Position numbers and translations under genes: made by a program. The notes beneath the pieces are model-generated. The model was not told the origin of the DNA, ran no database searches, and saw only the letters and a program-made list of their open reading frames with translations. Shown piece after piece: positions 1 through 8,342 of a stretch of 64,000 nt of DNA (positions within the stretch are counted from its first letter, which is position 1; the number at the start of each line of letters is the position of its first letter). Location of the stretch: positions 1 through 64,000 of the forward strand of contig JAKAHA010000003.1 of NCBI GenBank assembly GCA_021825445.1, read 5' to 3'. The stretch is from a bacterium (GTDB lineage Bacteria; Patescibacteriota; Microgenomatia; UBA1406; GWC2-37-13).

Positions 1-190
1 AAACGTTTACCAAATTGCCCGTCTGCAGATGAGGAGACCTCCGACTGGTGATTTTTTTTACTCCCTTTGCAAATATCGTCACTCGCCCTAGTTCTTCAGT
101 AAAAACACTTATCAAAACATCTCTATTTAATAAATGAACCTTTTTCAGTACAATCGCCTCAAGCTTTAGACTTCGAACATTAAAACTCAT
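1..190 (-). CDS. recO: DNA repair protein RecO, N-terminal part (runs off the window)
   Basis: Only the first 63 codons are in the window. Reading the minus strand from the ATG at 190-188 gives a RecO-like start: MSFNVRSLKLEAIVLKK, then a segment with FTEELGRVTIFAKGVKK and ITSRRSPHLQ. RecO proteins open with this OB-fold (LKTEGIVLK, then GKI/VTVIAKGVRK). RecO loads RecA onto SSB-coated DNA in the RecFOR pathway. The ATG directly abuts the TAA of the upstream DUF4012 gene with no spacer, so the two are probably co-transcribed and translationally coupled. The C-terminal part lies outside the window, so its integrity cannot be judged. Confidence 0.85.
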   Translation of the reverse strand, partial: MSFNVRSLKLEAIVLKKVHLLNRDVLISVFTEELGRVTIFAKGVKKITSRRSPHLQTGNLVNV

Positions 191-1999
191 TTATTTAATT
201 ATTTTATCTGTCCTCAATACTCCATCAAATAAAGTTTTGTTATTTTTGCTTACTTTGAGTTTTTGTTCCTCAACTCCAGATTGTTTTTGGACCATTAAAG
301 AATAATTATTCGTGTCAATGTTTGACGGCAAAGTATATGTAACAATCACAGTACCTTGTCCTTTTGGAATTATCTCTAAAAATCCTTCAAAAACTGTTTT
401 TCCTAGTTCATCATAGGTTCTAACTTTTTTTGTTGACCCTTTAAGACTAATCAACTTTGAACCTTGTGGAACATAAAATCGTATCCAGTTGCGAAGAGGG
501 GCATTTAAACAAAGTCCACCTCTTTCCAAATTACAATCCGACGCAGGATATGGATTTTTAAAATTGATGGTAACTTCACGTTCACTTCCGTTTGTTTTTG
601 AATCGATAGATTCACTAACAAACATATTTGATTTAGCTCCGGCAAAATTAACGTTATTTATATGAAGATAATCTCCTTTAAAATCTCTAATACGTCCAGC
701 AAAGTTAAGTTGCTCTAACGATTTTTGAGTTTCAGAATCTTTGAAATAAACCAATATGTGCTTTTCATCAAGATTCTTAAACATTGCCTGCATCAAAGTA
801 CCCCAATATTTTGAAGGAGAAAAACCGATGGCATTATAAAATAGTCTATACATCAAGTCTCCTAAAATTCCTTTTCTATTTTCTTTTACGTAACCTACAG
901 GTCTGTCAACTAGGTCAAAAAGTGTATAAATTGCTTCTGGACAATTACATCTTGAATCTAATTTGGCACTAAAATTAATCCCAGAAACATTTACATCTCC
1001 AAATATTGTCAACATATCAACTAATATTTTAGAATCCATTGTTATAAGACCATCATATGGCACTTTAGCTCCACTTTTTGAATATAGACTTTCAAATAAT
1101 TTAATTGACTCTACAAAATCTGGCGATAAATTACTGTCTCGAAGATAAAATTTACTAACTCCTTTATGATAGGTAAGAATTTCTGTTGGAGCAGTTGGAT
1201 GATTTGAGATCGTTGCATCAAGTGAATATATGTCATCTGACCTGAAAATTGTCATCTTACCATTTCTAATTTTAAATATTGCGTAAAAAGTTAAAAATCC
1301 ACCAGTTGCCCTTCTTTCCTTATCGTTTTGGTACAAAATTAAATAAGTTTTTTCTTCACGACTTCCAAGAATTTCTGGTAATTTTTTGATTAATGGCTTT
1401 GCATTAACAAACAGCTCCGTCATTCCTTCAAATTGATCTTGAATATTTGATATTTGATCTCTCACTATTAATTTGCCTAACTTTTTTGGATATCGATTGG
1501 GATCTATTTTTGCGATGCTTTTTCCTGCCTGGTCCAAATCACTTGCGATTGGATCAATTTTTTGAACCATTTTGTCAAGTGTCAACACGGCTGTTTGTAA
1601 TCTATCTTCGGCCGACTTCTCTGAAAAAGATTTTTCTCCTTTTTTAAATCCAATCAAATCTGCATATGGTTCAATTGTCGTTACTGTTTCTTTTGCAGCC
1701 TTGATTAAATAATTTCCTGCGGTTAAACCATTTTTTAAATCGGAAACATAAGGAATAAAAGAAGCCCAATAGATTGCCTTGGATGCCTTTTCAAGATCTT
1801 GATATTTATTTGAAAAATCATCTAATCTTGTCTTTAAAAGCTCAATATCATTTTTTTTAAAAATCGACTTCATTTCGCCAGCGGAAGCCATAACTACATT
1901 TGCCTTTGCCTTTATATTAGAAATAGGTCTGTAAATAAAAAAATATCCAAGAACCAATATAACAATTAAAACAATCAAGCCGTTCATGCTTTTTTTCAT
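191..1999 (-). CDS. DUF4012 domain-containing membrane-anchored protein
   Basis: A 602-residue protein with one N-terminal membrane anchor (about residues 7-25, GLIVLIVILVLGYFF). A helical, Lys/Asp-rich region follows, and then a DUF4012-type core recognised by YLILYQNDKERRATGGF near residue 225 and a long beta-rich C-terminal half. DUF4012 proteins are common in Patescibacteria and Actinobacteria, often beside exopolysaccharide genes; their biochemical role is not established. Here it follows a sugar-phosphate transferase by 40 bp and directly precedes recO. By position it probably acts outside the membrane in glycan assembly or anchoring, but that is inference. Confidence 0.8.
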   Translation of the reverse strand: MKKSMNGLIVLIVILVLGYFFIYRPISNIKAKANVVMASAGEMKSIFKKNDIELLKTRLDDFSNKYQDLEKASKAIYWASFIPYVSDLKNGLTAGNYLIKAAKETVTTIEPYADLIGFKKGEKSFSEKSAEDRLQTAVLTLDKMVQKIDPIASDLDQAGKSIAKIDPNRYPKKLGKLIVRDQISNIQDQFEGMTELFVNAKPLIKKLPEILGSREEKTYLILYQNDKERRATGGFLTFYAIFKIRNGKMTIFRSDDIYSLDATISNHPTAPTEILTYHKGVSKFYLRDSNLSPDFVESIKLFESLYSKSGAKVPYDGLITMDSKILVDMLTIFGDVNVSGINFSAKLDSRCNCPEAIYTLFDLVDRPVGYVKENRKGILGDLMYRLFYNAIGFSPSKYWGTLMQAMFKNLDEKHILVYFKDSETQKSLEQLNFAGRIRDFKGDYLHINNVNFAGAKSNMFVSESIDSKTNGSEREVTINFKNPYPASDCNLERGGLCLNAPLRNWIRFYVPQGSKLISLKGSTKKVRTYDELGKTVFEGFLEIIPKGQGTVIVTYTLPSNIDTNNYSLMVQKQSGVEEQKLKVSKNNKTLFDGVLRTDKIIK

Positions 2000-2039
2000 A
2001 TTATTTTATATATTTAAACTTTTTAACTCCCTAAATTTA

Positions 2040-2681
2040 TTATACAGCACCTCTCCCACTTATCATTATAACTGGTGTTAAAAAAATAATTTTGATATCG
2101 TTTAAAAAACACATATTTTTTACATAACTTGCATCAATCATTATTCGTTTGTCAAAATTTATTTCCGATCGTCCTGTCACTTGCCAAAGACCAGTGATCC
2201 CAGGCTTCACAGAAAGCACACTACTAACTAATTTTTTTGTATGAGGATATTTACTTAATTGATTTTCCAATTCATCAGGATAATATGCTCTTGGTCCAAC
2301 TAAGCTCATCTCTCCTTTTAAAACATTCAGCAATTGTGGGATTTCATCTATCGAGTGTCTTCTTATAAATTTTCCAACCAAAGTTACCCGTGGATCTTTC
2401 AATAATTTATAACTACTTTTTTTATATTCTTCATATAATTTTTTAAAACGAGGATCGGTCCTAAGTGCATAATGAGCATTATTAATCATCGATCTAAATT
2501 TATACATTTTAAACTTTTTTCCATTTTCGCCAATTCTTTCCGGCACATCTGCAAATATCGGACCTTTCGAATCAATTTTTATTAATATTGATATTAATAA
2601 TGCTAAAGGAAAAAATAAAACTAATAAAAATATCGCACCTATAATATCAACAACTCTTTTTAAACCATTTTGATATTTCAT
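2040..2681 (-). CDS. Undecaprenyl-phosphate sugar-1-phosphate transferase (bacterial sugar transferase family, WcaJ-like)
   Basis: A 213-residue member of the bacterial sugar transferase (polyprenyl-phosphate hexose-1-phosphate transferase) family. It has one membrane segment at about residues 10-33, then KMYKFRSM, DEIPQLLNVLKGEMSLVGPRA and PGITGLWQVTGRS, the family's catalytic signature. It is the short form, with the catalytic domain only and no CoA-binding-like N-terminal region. The likely reaction is transfer of a hexose-1-phosphate to undecaprenyl phosphate on the cytoplasmic face, starting a repeat unit. The start overlaps the manC stop by 4 bp (ATGA), indicating translational coupling. 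The sugar cannot be deduced. Confidence 0.9.
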   Translation of the reverse strand: MKYQNGLKRVVDIIGAIFLLVLFFPLALLISILIKIDSKGPIFADVPERIGENGKKFKMYKFRSMINNAHYALRTDPRFKKLYEEYKKSSYKLLKDPRVTLVGKFIRRHSIDEIPQLLNVLKGEMSLVGPRAYYPDELENQLSKYPHTKKLVSSVLSVKPGITGLWQVTGRSEINFDKRIMIDASYVKNMCFLNDIKIIFLTPVIMISGRGAV

Positions 2682-3763
2682 ATAAGATTTTCGTGTTTTG
2701 TTCCTGGAAAACTTTCAACAATTTTTTTTACTTTTCCCATAGAACTTTTTTTTGTAATCAATATTGCATCTTGAGTATTTATGATAATATGATCATCTAA
2801 ATCAACTGCCACAATAATTTTTTTTTCATCGTAATTATAAATCAAAGAATCAGTAACATTATCCACAAATACTTTTCCATTAATGACATTTTCCTCAGTT
2901 GTTGATTGTAGGGCCTCTTTTAATGCTTCCCAACTTCCCACATCGCTCCAACCGATATCTTCAAAAATTACAAAAGCATCCTTTTTGTCCAGATTCTCCA
3001 ATATCGCATTGTCAAAATTTATACTTTCAACTAATCCGTAAGTCTGTTTTAAAAATGATTGAAAATTTTCTTTACCGTAATTTTTTAATATCGATTCCGT
3101 GTTGTTGTAAATATTTGGAGCTAACCTTTCAAAATATTTATATATAAAATTAGCACTTGTCACAAAATATCCTAAATTCCAACCATATTTTTTTGATTGA
3201 AAAAATTGTTTCGCAGTTGTCTCGTCAGGCTTATATTTTAATCCTTCAAATTCATAGACATTAATATCTTCTTCTTTTTTTATTTGTTGACCAATATGGA
3301 TATATCCTAAATTAGTACTTGGAAATCGAGGTTTATTTGCGATAAAAACAATTTTATTAGGATTTTTTTTAACTTCATTTCCTGCGATTTTTAATATCTT
3401 TTTAAAAAGAGATACCTGCTTGACTAGATGATCGCTCCAAAGAATGGCGACTGGTTCCTCTGGACTTATTTTAGATAAAATTCCCATAGCAAGAGCAATT
3501 GCAGGCGCAACATCTTTTTTTTCTGGTTCAAAAAGAAAATTTGCCTCTGGAATTTCTGGGAGTTGCTTTTTAACAATTTCTGAATATATTAAATTTGTAG
3601 AAATATAGATATCTGAATATTTAAAATCCGGAACCAATCTTTCTACTGCCAACTGCAGTGTAGATTTATTTCCGATTATTTTTTCAAATTGTTTTGGAGA
3701 TTTTCTTCTAGATAGTGGCCAAAGCCTAATACCAGAACCACCAGCAAAAATAATTGCTTTCAT
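2678..3763 (-). CDS. manC: Mannose-1-phosphate guanylyltransferase
   Basis: 361 residues. The N-terminus MKAIIFAGGSGIRLWPLSR, then KSPKQF, is the nucleotidyltransferase signature G-G-x-G-x-R-L-W-P-L-S-R...PKQ of GDP-mannose pyrophosphorylases, and FEDIGWSDVGSWEAL is the conserved C-terminal lobe motif. It would convert mannose-1-phosphate and GTP to GDP-mannose. The length fits the monofunctional form without a phosphomannose isomerase domain. It overlaps the downstream sugar transferase by 4 bp. A 78-bp gap holding an inverted word repeat separates it from the upstream glycosyltransferase. Confidence 0.93.
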   Translation of the reverse strand: MKAIIFAGGSGIRLWPLSRRKSPKQFEKIIGNKSTLQLAVERLVPDFKYSDIYISTNLIYSEIVKKQLPEIPEANFLFEPEKKDVAPAIALAMGILSKISPEEPVAILWSDHLVKQVSLFKKILKIAGNEVKKNPNKIVFIANKPRFPSTNLGYIHIGQQIKKEEDINVYEFEGLKYKPDETTAKQFFQSKKYGWNLGYFVTSANFIYKYFERLAPNIYNNTESILKNYGKENFQSFLKQTYGLVESINFDNAILENLDKKDAFVIFEDIGWSDVGSWEALKEALQSTTEENVINGKVFVDNVTDSLIYNYDEKKIIVAVDLDDHIIINTQDAILITKKSSMGKVKKIVESFPGTKHENLI

Positions 3764-3775
3764 ATTCGATAATAA

Positions 3776-3838
3776 AATTGTTAAATTGTTCTATTGTCCG
3801 ATTGTTAAAAACAATTGAGCAATAAAACAATGAAGCAA
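3776..3838. repeat. Intergenic inverted word-repeat element, ATTGTT type
   Basis: Between two minus-strand genes. The left half repeats variants of ATTGTT (aaattgttctattgtccg, attgtt). The right half repeats the complement (caattgagcaat, aaaacaatgaagcaatt), so the transcript can fold into a long imperfect hairpin. A close relative lies at 46300-46372 before ugd. See the findings on word repeats. Confidence 0.75.
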
Positions 3839-3841
3839 TTA

Positions 3842-4978
3842 CTAAGGCGTAATTATTTGTTTAAATTTGCTTACAAACTTTTCTTTACTAAATTCCTCAA
3901 TATTCTTCAGACCAGTTTTTGAAAGTTCCTTTCTTAAATTGTACTTAATTTTATCAAATCTTTCAATCGCTTGGACTAGACTTTCTTTATCTTGAGTTTC
4001 GAAAAACAGTCCTGTTTTATTTTCTATAACAGTCTCCAGTGCTCCTCCTTTTTTATAAGCAATAATTGGACAGCCAAAAAATTGTGCCTCAAGTGAAACA
4101 TAACCAAAATCCTCTTCCTGAGGCATTATTAGTGCATGTGCGTTCAAATAGAGACTACCTAACTCAATATCAGTTAGCTTTGACAGAAATGAAACGTTAT
4201 CATTTGCAATTTGTTTTAGTTTTTTCTCCTGCGTTCCTTCCCCAACAATAATCAATTTATACTTCAATCGATTAAACGATTGAATAACGAGGTCAACTTT
4301 CTTATATGGTTCCAGACGCGAAACAACCAGGAAAAATTTGAAATTTGAAATTTGAAATTTGAAATTTATTTGTAATTTGTTATTTATTATTTGTGATTTT
4401 ACTTTATTCCAATAATCTGCGTCAAATCCAGGATAGACAACTTCCGAATTTCTTTTATAATATTTTAAACATCGTTTTTTGACTGTTTCTGAAATTGAAA
4501 TAATTTTATCTGGTCTTTGAGCCGATACAAAATCCCATTTTTTTAAGAAATCAATATAGCCCTTAACCCATAACTCATAATTCTTCTTAATATAATTTTT
4601 TTCTTGGCTCCATAAATATCGTGTTGGAGTAAGTAAGTAACAAATGTGTCGTGTTCCTGGTTTAGTAATAATCGATTTAGCAAATGAAGAAGTAACAGAA
4701 ATAACAAGATCATATTCTGAAAAATCAAACGATTCAAAAACAAAAGGATAAAACGGTAATGATAATAAACGATTTTTCTTAATAAAGTCAGGAAAATTTT
4801 GCAAAAAGGAAGTTTTAATTTTTAAATTTTTTGCCCAGCTGGCTTTATCTTGATCAAAATATGAAGTATAAAAAATTGCCTCTGGAAACATTTCGTGAAG
4901 ATTTAAAAGAACTCTCTCCACCCCACCCCATTTATCAATCCAATCATATACAATGGCGATTTTCTGCTCCTTATTCAT
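3842..4978 (-). CDS. Glycosyltransferase family 4 (GT-B fold)
   Basis: 378 residues. N-terminal domain with YDWIDKWGGVERVL (the GGxE-type acceptor-side loop); C-terminal nucleotide-sugar domain with FFLVVSRLEPYKKVDLVI, then an E-x7-E-like region (MPQEEDFGYVSLEAQFFG) typical of retaining GT4 enzymes. Donor and acceptor cannot be assigned; context suggests polysaccharide assembly with GDP-mannose from manC. About 20 residues at positions 194-214 (INNKLQINFKFQISNFKF) come from a tandem AATTTGAAA repeat lodged in the linker between the two Rossmann domains. They are not part of the normal fold. The gene ends 12 bp from the upstream GT4 gene's start side and is likely in one operon with it. Confidence 0.9.
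   Translation of the reverse strand: MNKEQKIAIVYDWIDKWGGVERVLLNLHEMFPEAIFYTSYFDQDKASWAKNLKIKTSFLQNFPDFIKKNRLLSLPFYPFVFESFDFSEYDLVISVTSSFAKSIITKPGTRHICYLLTPTRYLWSQEKNYIKKNYELWVKGYIDFLKKWDFVSAQRPDKIISISETVKKRCLKYYKRNSEVVYPGFDADYWNKVKSQIINNKLQINFKFQISNFKFFLVVSRLEPYKKVDLVIQSFNRLKYKLIIVGEGTQEKKLKQIANDNVSFLSKLTDIELGSLYLNAHALIMPQEEDFGYVSLEAQFFGCPIIAYKKGGALETVIENKTGLFFETQDKESLVQAIERFDKIKYNLRKELSKTGLKNIEEFSKEKFVSKFKQIITP
4335..4396. repeat. Word repeat (AATTTGAAA tandem) inserted in frame in a glycosyltransferase gene
   Basis: Five near-perfect units of 'tttgaaa' style sequence (tttgaaatttgaaatttg), followed by the related words tatttgtaatttgttattta. It encodes roughly residues 194-214 of the glycosyltransferase and stays in frame. 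It falls exactly where GT4 proteins have the interdomain linker, just before the VVSRLEP strand. Confidence 0.75.
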
Positions 4979-4989
4979 GTAATATTATA

Positions 4990-6084
4990 TCAAGGTAAAG
5001 ATTCTTCATATAGTCTATACGTCTCATCAGCCATTTTTTCAAAAGAAAATTTATTGATGATATTTTTATAATTAAATTTAGGTTTATTTAAAATAAATTT
5101 ATTTATTTTTTCAGCGATATCTTCAACACTATGTGGGTTAAATGACAGATAGTTTTTTCCTAACAATTCTTTAAAAACTTTAATATTTGATGCAATTATT
5201 GGACAATTAAAATAAGCTGCTTCAATCAATGGTAATCCAAATCCTTCAGATAATGACGGGTGAATTAAGGCATTGGCATTTTTATAAAAAAATACTAGAT
5301 CTGATAACGAAGTGTTATTAACTACGATTATTTTATTTGTCCACTTCATTATATTAATATAATGAAGTATTCTGCTTGAAAAATAGTCATCCGGACCAAG
5401 GAGAATTAATTTACAGCTTGTCTTTACTTTAATAAATGCTTCCATCAGTTTTTCAACATTTTTATGTGGATAGAAATTACCTACATAAATAAAAAAATTA
5501 TTGTATTTTTGACTTAAATCTATGTTCGCTTTAGAATTAATTATTTGATAATTTACTCCTTCGTAAATTGATGTAATTTTATCTGCAATTTTTTCACCAT
5601 AAATATTTTTTAATTGATTTTTGACCGCTACGGTAGGTGTGATTATCTTAATCGCCCGATTAATTTGACACCAAAGTATTATCCTAAAAAATAAATGCTT
5701 AATCTGATAAATTAATTGATTTTTTGTCGACGCTCTACCAGTCTTAAACAGTAAAGGAGTAGCGTCGTGAATCGTCGCAACAAATTTTTTAAAATATAAA
5801 ACAGGGTAACTAAAGTAAGTAAAATGCATTAAATCCAGATTATCTTGATAAAGTTTTAATGCAAATCCAAACTGTTCTCCAACTGTATGCCACCGATAAT
5901 CAGCCCTTCTTTTTACAAAATTTTTATTTTTAAAAAAAACCTTTTCAAAGTCATCAGATATTAAATATATATAAAATATTTTGTCTTTAAATTCTTTTTT
6001 TTCCAAACAATAAATAAGATTTTTTAAGTAAGTACCTACACCTGTTTGAGAATATAGCCTCGCGTCTATCCCAATTTTTTTCAT
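4990..6084 (-). CDS. Glycosyltransferase family 4 (mannosyltransferase-like)
   Basis: 364 residues. It starts MKKIGIDARLYSQTGVGTYLKNL, the common GT4 opening (IDAR...GVGxY). The C-terminal donor domain carries FIYVGNFYPHKNVEKLMEAF and HPSLSEGFGLPLIEAA, the E-x7-E motif of retaining GT4 enzymes. It overlaps the upstream GT2 gene by 4 bp. Residues about 239-248 (RILHYINIMK) are encoded by a perfect 26-bp palindrome that also occurs outside genes at 36567-36592. They lie in a surface loop region between LLGPDDYF and the strand IIVVNN. Substrates are unknown; cytoplasmic, in the envelope-glycan cluster. Confidence 0.9.
   Translation of the reverse strand: MKKIGIDARLYSQTGVGTYLKNLIYCLEKKEFKDKIFYIYLISDDFEKVFFKNKNFVKRRADYRWHTVGEQFGFALKLYQDNLDLMHFTYFSYPVLYFKKFVATIHDATPLLFKTGRASTKNQLIYQIKHLFFRIILWCQINRAIKIITPTVAVKNQLKNIYGEKIADKITSIYEGVNYQIINSKANIDLSQKYNNFFIYVGNFYPHKNVEKLMEAFIKVKTSCKLILLGPDDYFSSRILHYINIMKWTNKIIVVNNTSLSDLVFFYKNANALIHPSLSEGFGLPLIEAAYFNCPIIASNIKVFKELLGKNYLSFNPHSVEDIAEKINKFILNKPKFNYKNIINKFSFEKMADETYRLYEESLP
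5343..5368. repeat. 26-bp perfect palindrome inside a glycosyltransferase gene
   Basis: The half-site is ACTTCATTATATT followed immediately by its exact reverse complement. The same 26 bases plus TATT occur at 36567-36592 in the glyA-surA-like gap. Here it is read in frame as part of a loop (SRILHYINIMK). Confidence 0.9.
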
Positions 6085-6968
6085 TTATTAATATTTTTTT
6101 TAATATCAATTGCTAAATAAACTAATTTATTAGTTAACCAGTTGTGGTCTATTGCGTAATGCTTTCTGTAAAATATTTTCATCGAATCATAAAAATAGGC
6201 ACTGGTCTTTTTTCTAATCATAACGTTTCCTTTTTTCTTTAATCCTGAGACAGATTTTATATGAAGCACCTTCCACAAAGGATAATATATTATTTTATAA
6301 CCTAATTTTTTTATTTGATAAGCCATTTCAATGTCTTCTCCATACGCAAAATAATCTTCATCAAAACCTCCAAATTTATCAACAATTTCCCTTCTTGTAA
6401 GCAAAAATGCTCCAGTAATTACGTCTACTTCATGAATATTATTCAAATTCAAATTTACCAAGTGATATCCGCCAAATATTTTATTCAAAAACGGAATACT
6501 AAAAAATAACTTTTCTAAACCAAAAAAATATGTAAAAGACCTCCATAGAGTTGGAAACCCGCGGTGCGATGCTGGGTCTATCTCTCCAGTTGGCAAGACT
6601 ACTTTAACTGTCAATGCTCCAATCTCTTTTTTCATTTCCATTAAATTTATCAAATCCCGAAAATCTATATCTGTAATGATCGCATCAGAGTTAAGATATA
6701 AGATATATTTTCCTTTACTTTTTTGAAGTCCAATATTATTTCCACGACCGTAACCAAGATTTTTTTTATTTAAAAATATACGAATATTTTTTTCTTTTTT
6801 TTCTAAATCAGAAAGAAATTCAACTGTTCCGTCACGTGAATCATTATCGACAACTATTATTTCATGATCGACCGGATATTTAATGAAGTTATTTTTTAAT
6901 GAAAGTAAGCATTTCTTCGTTATATCTTTTGTATTAAAAGAAACAATAATAATTGAAAGAGAGATCAT
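6081..6968 (-). CDS. Glycosyltransferase family 2 (rhamnosyltransferase-like)
   Basis: 295 residues, GT-A fold. It begins MISLSIIIVSFNTKD and has VVDNDSRDGT, the metal-site region YLNSDA (an NSD variant of DxD) and a later GAFLLTRREIVDKFGGFDEDYF...GEDIE block. Together these resemble the WbbL-type rhamnosyltransferases that use dTDP-rhamnose. An rfbB and an rmlD-like gene occur elsewhere in the window, which fits but does not prove that donor. It overlaps the next GT4 gene by 4 bp. It starts only 14 bp after rpsI, so the glycan cluster appears to be read from the ribosomal operon. Confidence 0.9.
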   Translation of the reverse strand: MISLSIIIVSFNTKDITKKCLLSLKNNFIKYPVDHEIIVVDNDSRDGTVEFLSDLEKKEKNIRIFLNKKNLGYGRGNNIGLQKSKGKYILYLNSDAIITDIDFRDLINLMEMKKEIGALTVKVVLPTGEIDPASHRGFPTLWRSFTYFFGLEKLFFSIPFLNKIFGGYHLVNLNLNNIHEVDVITGAFLLTRREIVDKFGGFDEDYFAYGEDIEMAYQIKKLGYKIIYYPLWKVLHIKSVSGLKKKGNVMIRKKTSAYFYDSMKIFYRKHYAIDHNWLTNKLVYLAIDIKKNINK

Positions 6969-6982
6969 AAGTAAAAGATAAA

Positions 6983-7438
6983 TTATCTCTTTGGCGATTG
7001 TTTCATTCTTCGTGATTTTCCTCCAGTACCTACTTTTCTTGTTTCTTTTTTTCTTGGATCTCTTGTTAATAAACCATTGGTTTTAAGAAGAGGTCGATAA
7101 GCTTCGTTATCTACGACCAACAAAGCTCGAGATATACCATGAACCATAGCATCCAGTTGACCTGTTGTTCCTCCACCATTAACGATTATTGACACTGCAA
7201 ATCTTTTTTCATTTTTTGTTAAAGTTAACGGAAAAGATAAGAATGTTTTTTTATAAGCTTTAAATGAAGTTTCATCGATTGATTTATTATTAATAAATAT
7301 TTCTCCTGCTTTTATCTTTAATTTTCCAACCTCAACTTCTGCACTTTTTTTAATCAAATAGAGTCTTACTCTAGCCACGGACTGTTTTCTTCTTCCAACT
7401 GCTTCATAATAACTCAAATCTTTTACTTTTTTGACCAT
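6983..7438 (-). CDS. rpsI: 30S ribosomal protein S9 (uS9)
   Basis: 151 residues from MVKKVKDLSYYEAVGRRKQS. An upstream in-frame ATG at 7468 would add ten residues unlike any S9, so 7438 is preferred. Family hallmarks are GRRKQSVARV near the start, NGGGTTGQLDAMVHGISRAL in the middle, and a basic C-terminal tail (RKKETRKVGTGGKSRRMKQSPKR) that reaches the P-site tRNA. It follows rplM, the usual L13-S9 pair. A GTAC-type palindrome lies in the spacer, and no clear Shine-Dalgarno sequence precedes it. Confidence 0.96.
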   Translation of the reverse strand: MVKKVKDLSYYEAVGRRKQSVARVRLYLIKKSAEVEVGKLKIKAGEIFINNKSIDETSFKAYKKTFLSFPLTLTKNEKRFAVSIIVNGGGTTGQLDAMVHGISRALLVVDNEAYRPLLKTNGLLTRDPRKKETRKVGTGGKSRRMKQSPKR

Positions 7439-7451
7439 ATTTATATATTTT

Positions 7452-7480
7452 GTACGGAACAGTTTCAAACCATTCCTTAC
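7452..7480. repeat. GTAC-type palindrome, degenerate copy
   Basis: GTACGGAACAGTTT, a two-base centre, then AAACCATTCCTTAC form a 29-bp imperfect hairpin between rplM and rpsI. It matches the ends of the better copies at 8305, 9934 and 18186. Confidence 0.7.
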
Positions 7481-7485
7481 TAATT

Positions 7486-7917
7486 TTATTTAATTAACTT
7501 ACTTTCAAACGGATGTTTTTCATCCGAGAAAACATTCACACGATTTAATCTATCACTTCTAAATTTATTTTTAGCCAACATCCCAGATACAGCTCTCTTA
7601 ATAACTTCTTTTGGATCTTTTACTAATAGATCAGCAAAATTAATTCTTTTTAATCCACCTGGATAACCTGAATAATTTGTGTACTCTTTTGCTAATGCTT
7701 TTTTCCCGCTAATTTTAACCTTTGAGGCATTAATAACTATAACATAATCACCTATATCCATATTTGGAACATAGCTGGTCTTATGCTTGCCCTGGACAAG
7801 TTTTACGATTTGTGGAGCTAATCGACCCAATATCTTTCCCGATGCATCAATCAAGTGCCACTTTCGATCAATCTGCTTTTCTTTTGTTGGTTTTGTTGAC
7901 TGAGTTAATTTATTCAT
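7486..7917 (-). CDS. rplM: 50S ribosomal protein L13 (uL13)
   Basis: 143 residues, normal length. WHLIDASGKILGRLAPQIVKLVQGK, then YVPNMDIGDYVIVINASKVKISGKK, is the L13 core; GYPGGLKRI and VSGMLAKNK are also conserved. It binds 23S rRNA early in 50S assembly. It lies between rplQ (2 bp away) and rpsI, continuing the alpha operon, an arrangement seen in many bacteria. Confidence 0.96.
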   Translation of the reverse strand: MNKLTQSTKPTKEKQIDRKWHLIDASGKILGRLAPQIVKLVQGKHKTSYVPNMDIGDYVIVINASKVKISGKKALAKEYTNYSGYPGGLKRINFADLLVKDPKEVIKRAVSGMLAKNKFRSDRLNRVNVFSDEKHPFESKLIK

Positions 7918-7919
7918 AT

Positions 7920-8291
7920 TTATTTTTGCTTAATAATTGGATATACCCATTCTATACGTCCCACTTCAGCCGCATCAGATTCTCTTCTACCAAGCTTAAC
8001 TATTCTTACGTATCCTCCACTGACCTTTGCAACTACTGGACCAATATCTCTATAGGCAATTTCTATAACTTCTCTACTATTTAATTTTTGTTTCAAATAA
8101 TTGACATTTGCTTCAGTCCTCACTTTCATTTTTTCGACCAACCTCTCAATAACAGGTTTTATTGCTTTTGCTTTTGATAATGTTGTTGTCAGTTTTCCTT
8201 TCAAAAAAAAGTTAACTGATAATTTTCTTATCAACGCACGATTAGAATCAACTCCGTTACTAAATTTTATTTTTTTTACTCCATGTCTCAT
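7920..8291 (-). CDS. rplQ: 50S ribosomal protein L17 (bL17)
   Basis: 123 residues from MRHGVKKIKF. The ATG at 8315 would add eight residues (MFRTFESN) before the invariant MRH start of L17 and would run into the palindrome at 8305, so 8291 is chosen. The block SNRALIRKLSVNFFLKGKLTTTLSKAKAIKPVIERLV is characteristic. It follows rpoA, as in the classical alpha operon. Confidence 0.96.
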   Translation of the reverse strand: MRHGVKKIKFSNGVDSNRALIRKLSVNFFLKGKLTTTLSKAKAIKPVIERLVEKMKVRTEANVNYLKQKLNSREVIEIAYRDIGPVVAKVSGGYVRIVKLGRRESDAAEVGRIEWVYPIIKQK

Positions 8292-8304
8292 ATTTGATTC
8301 AAAT

Positions 8305-8332
8305 GTACGGAACAAAAATTTTTGTTCCCTAC
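8305..8332. repeat. 28-bp GTAC-type palindrome
   Basis: GTACGGAACAAAAA is followed by TTTTTGTTCCCTAC, a near-perfect hairpin in the rpoA-rplQ spacer. It is one of five related 28-29 bp units in the window (7452, 8305, 9934, 18186, 61680) that share ends but differ in the centre. Confidence 0.85.
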
Positions 8333-8342
8333 CATAATTTTC

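Noticed and set aside
4335..4396. Tandem repeats considered as a CRISPR array
   Set aside because: The units are 6-9 bases with no spacers and variable wording, and no cas genes are nearby. No CRISPR array is visible in the window.
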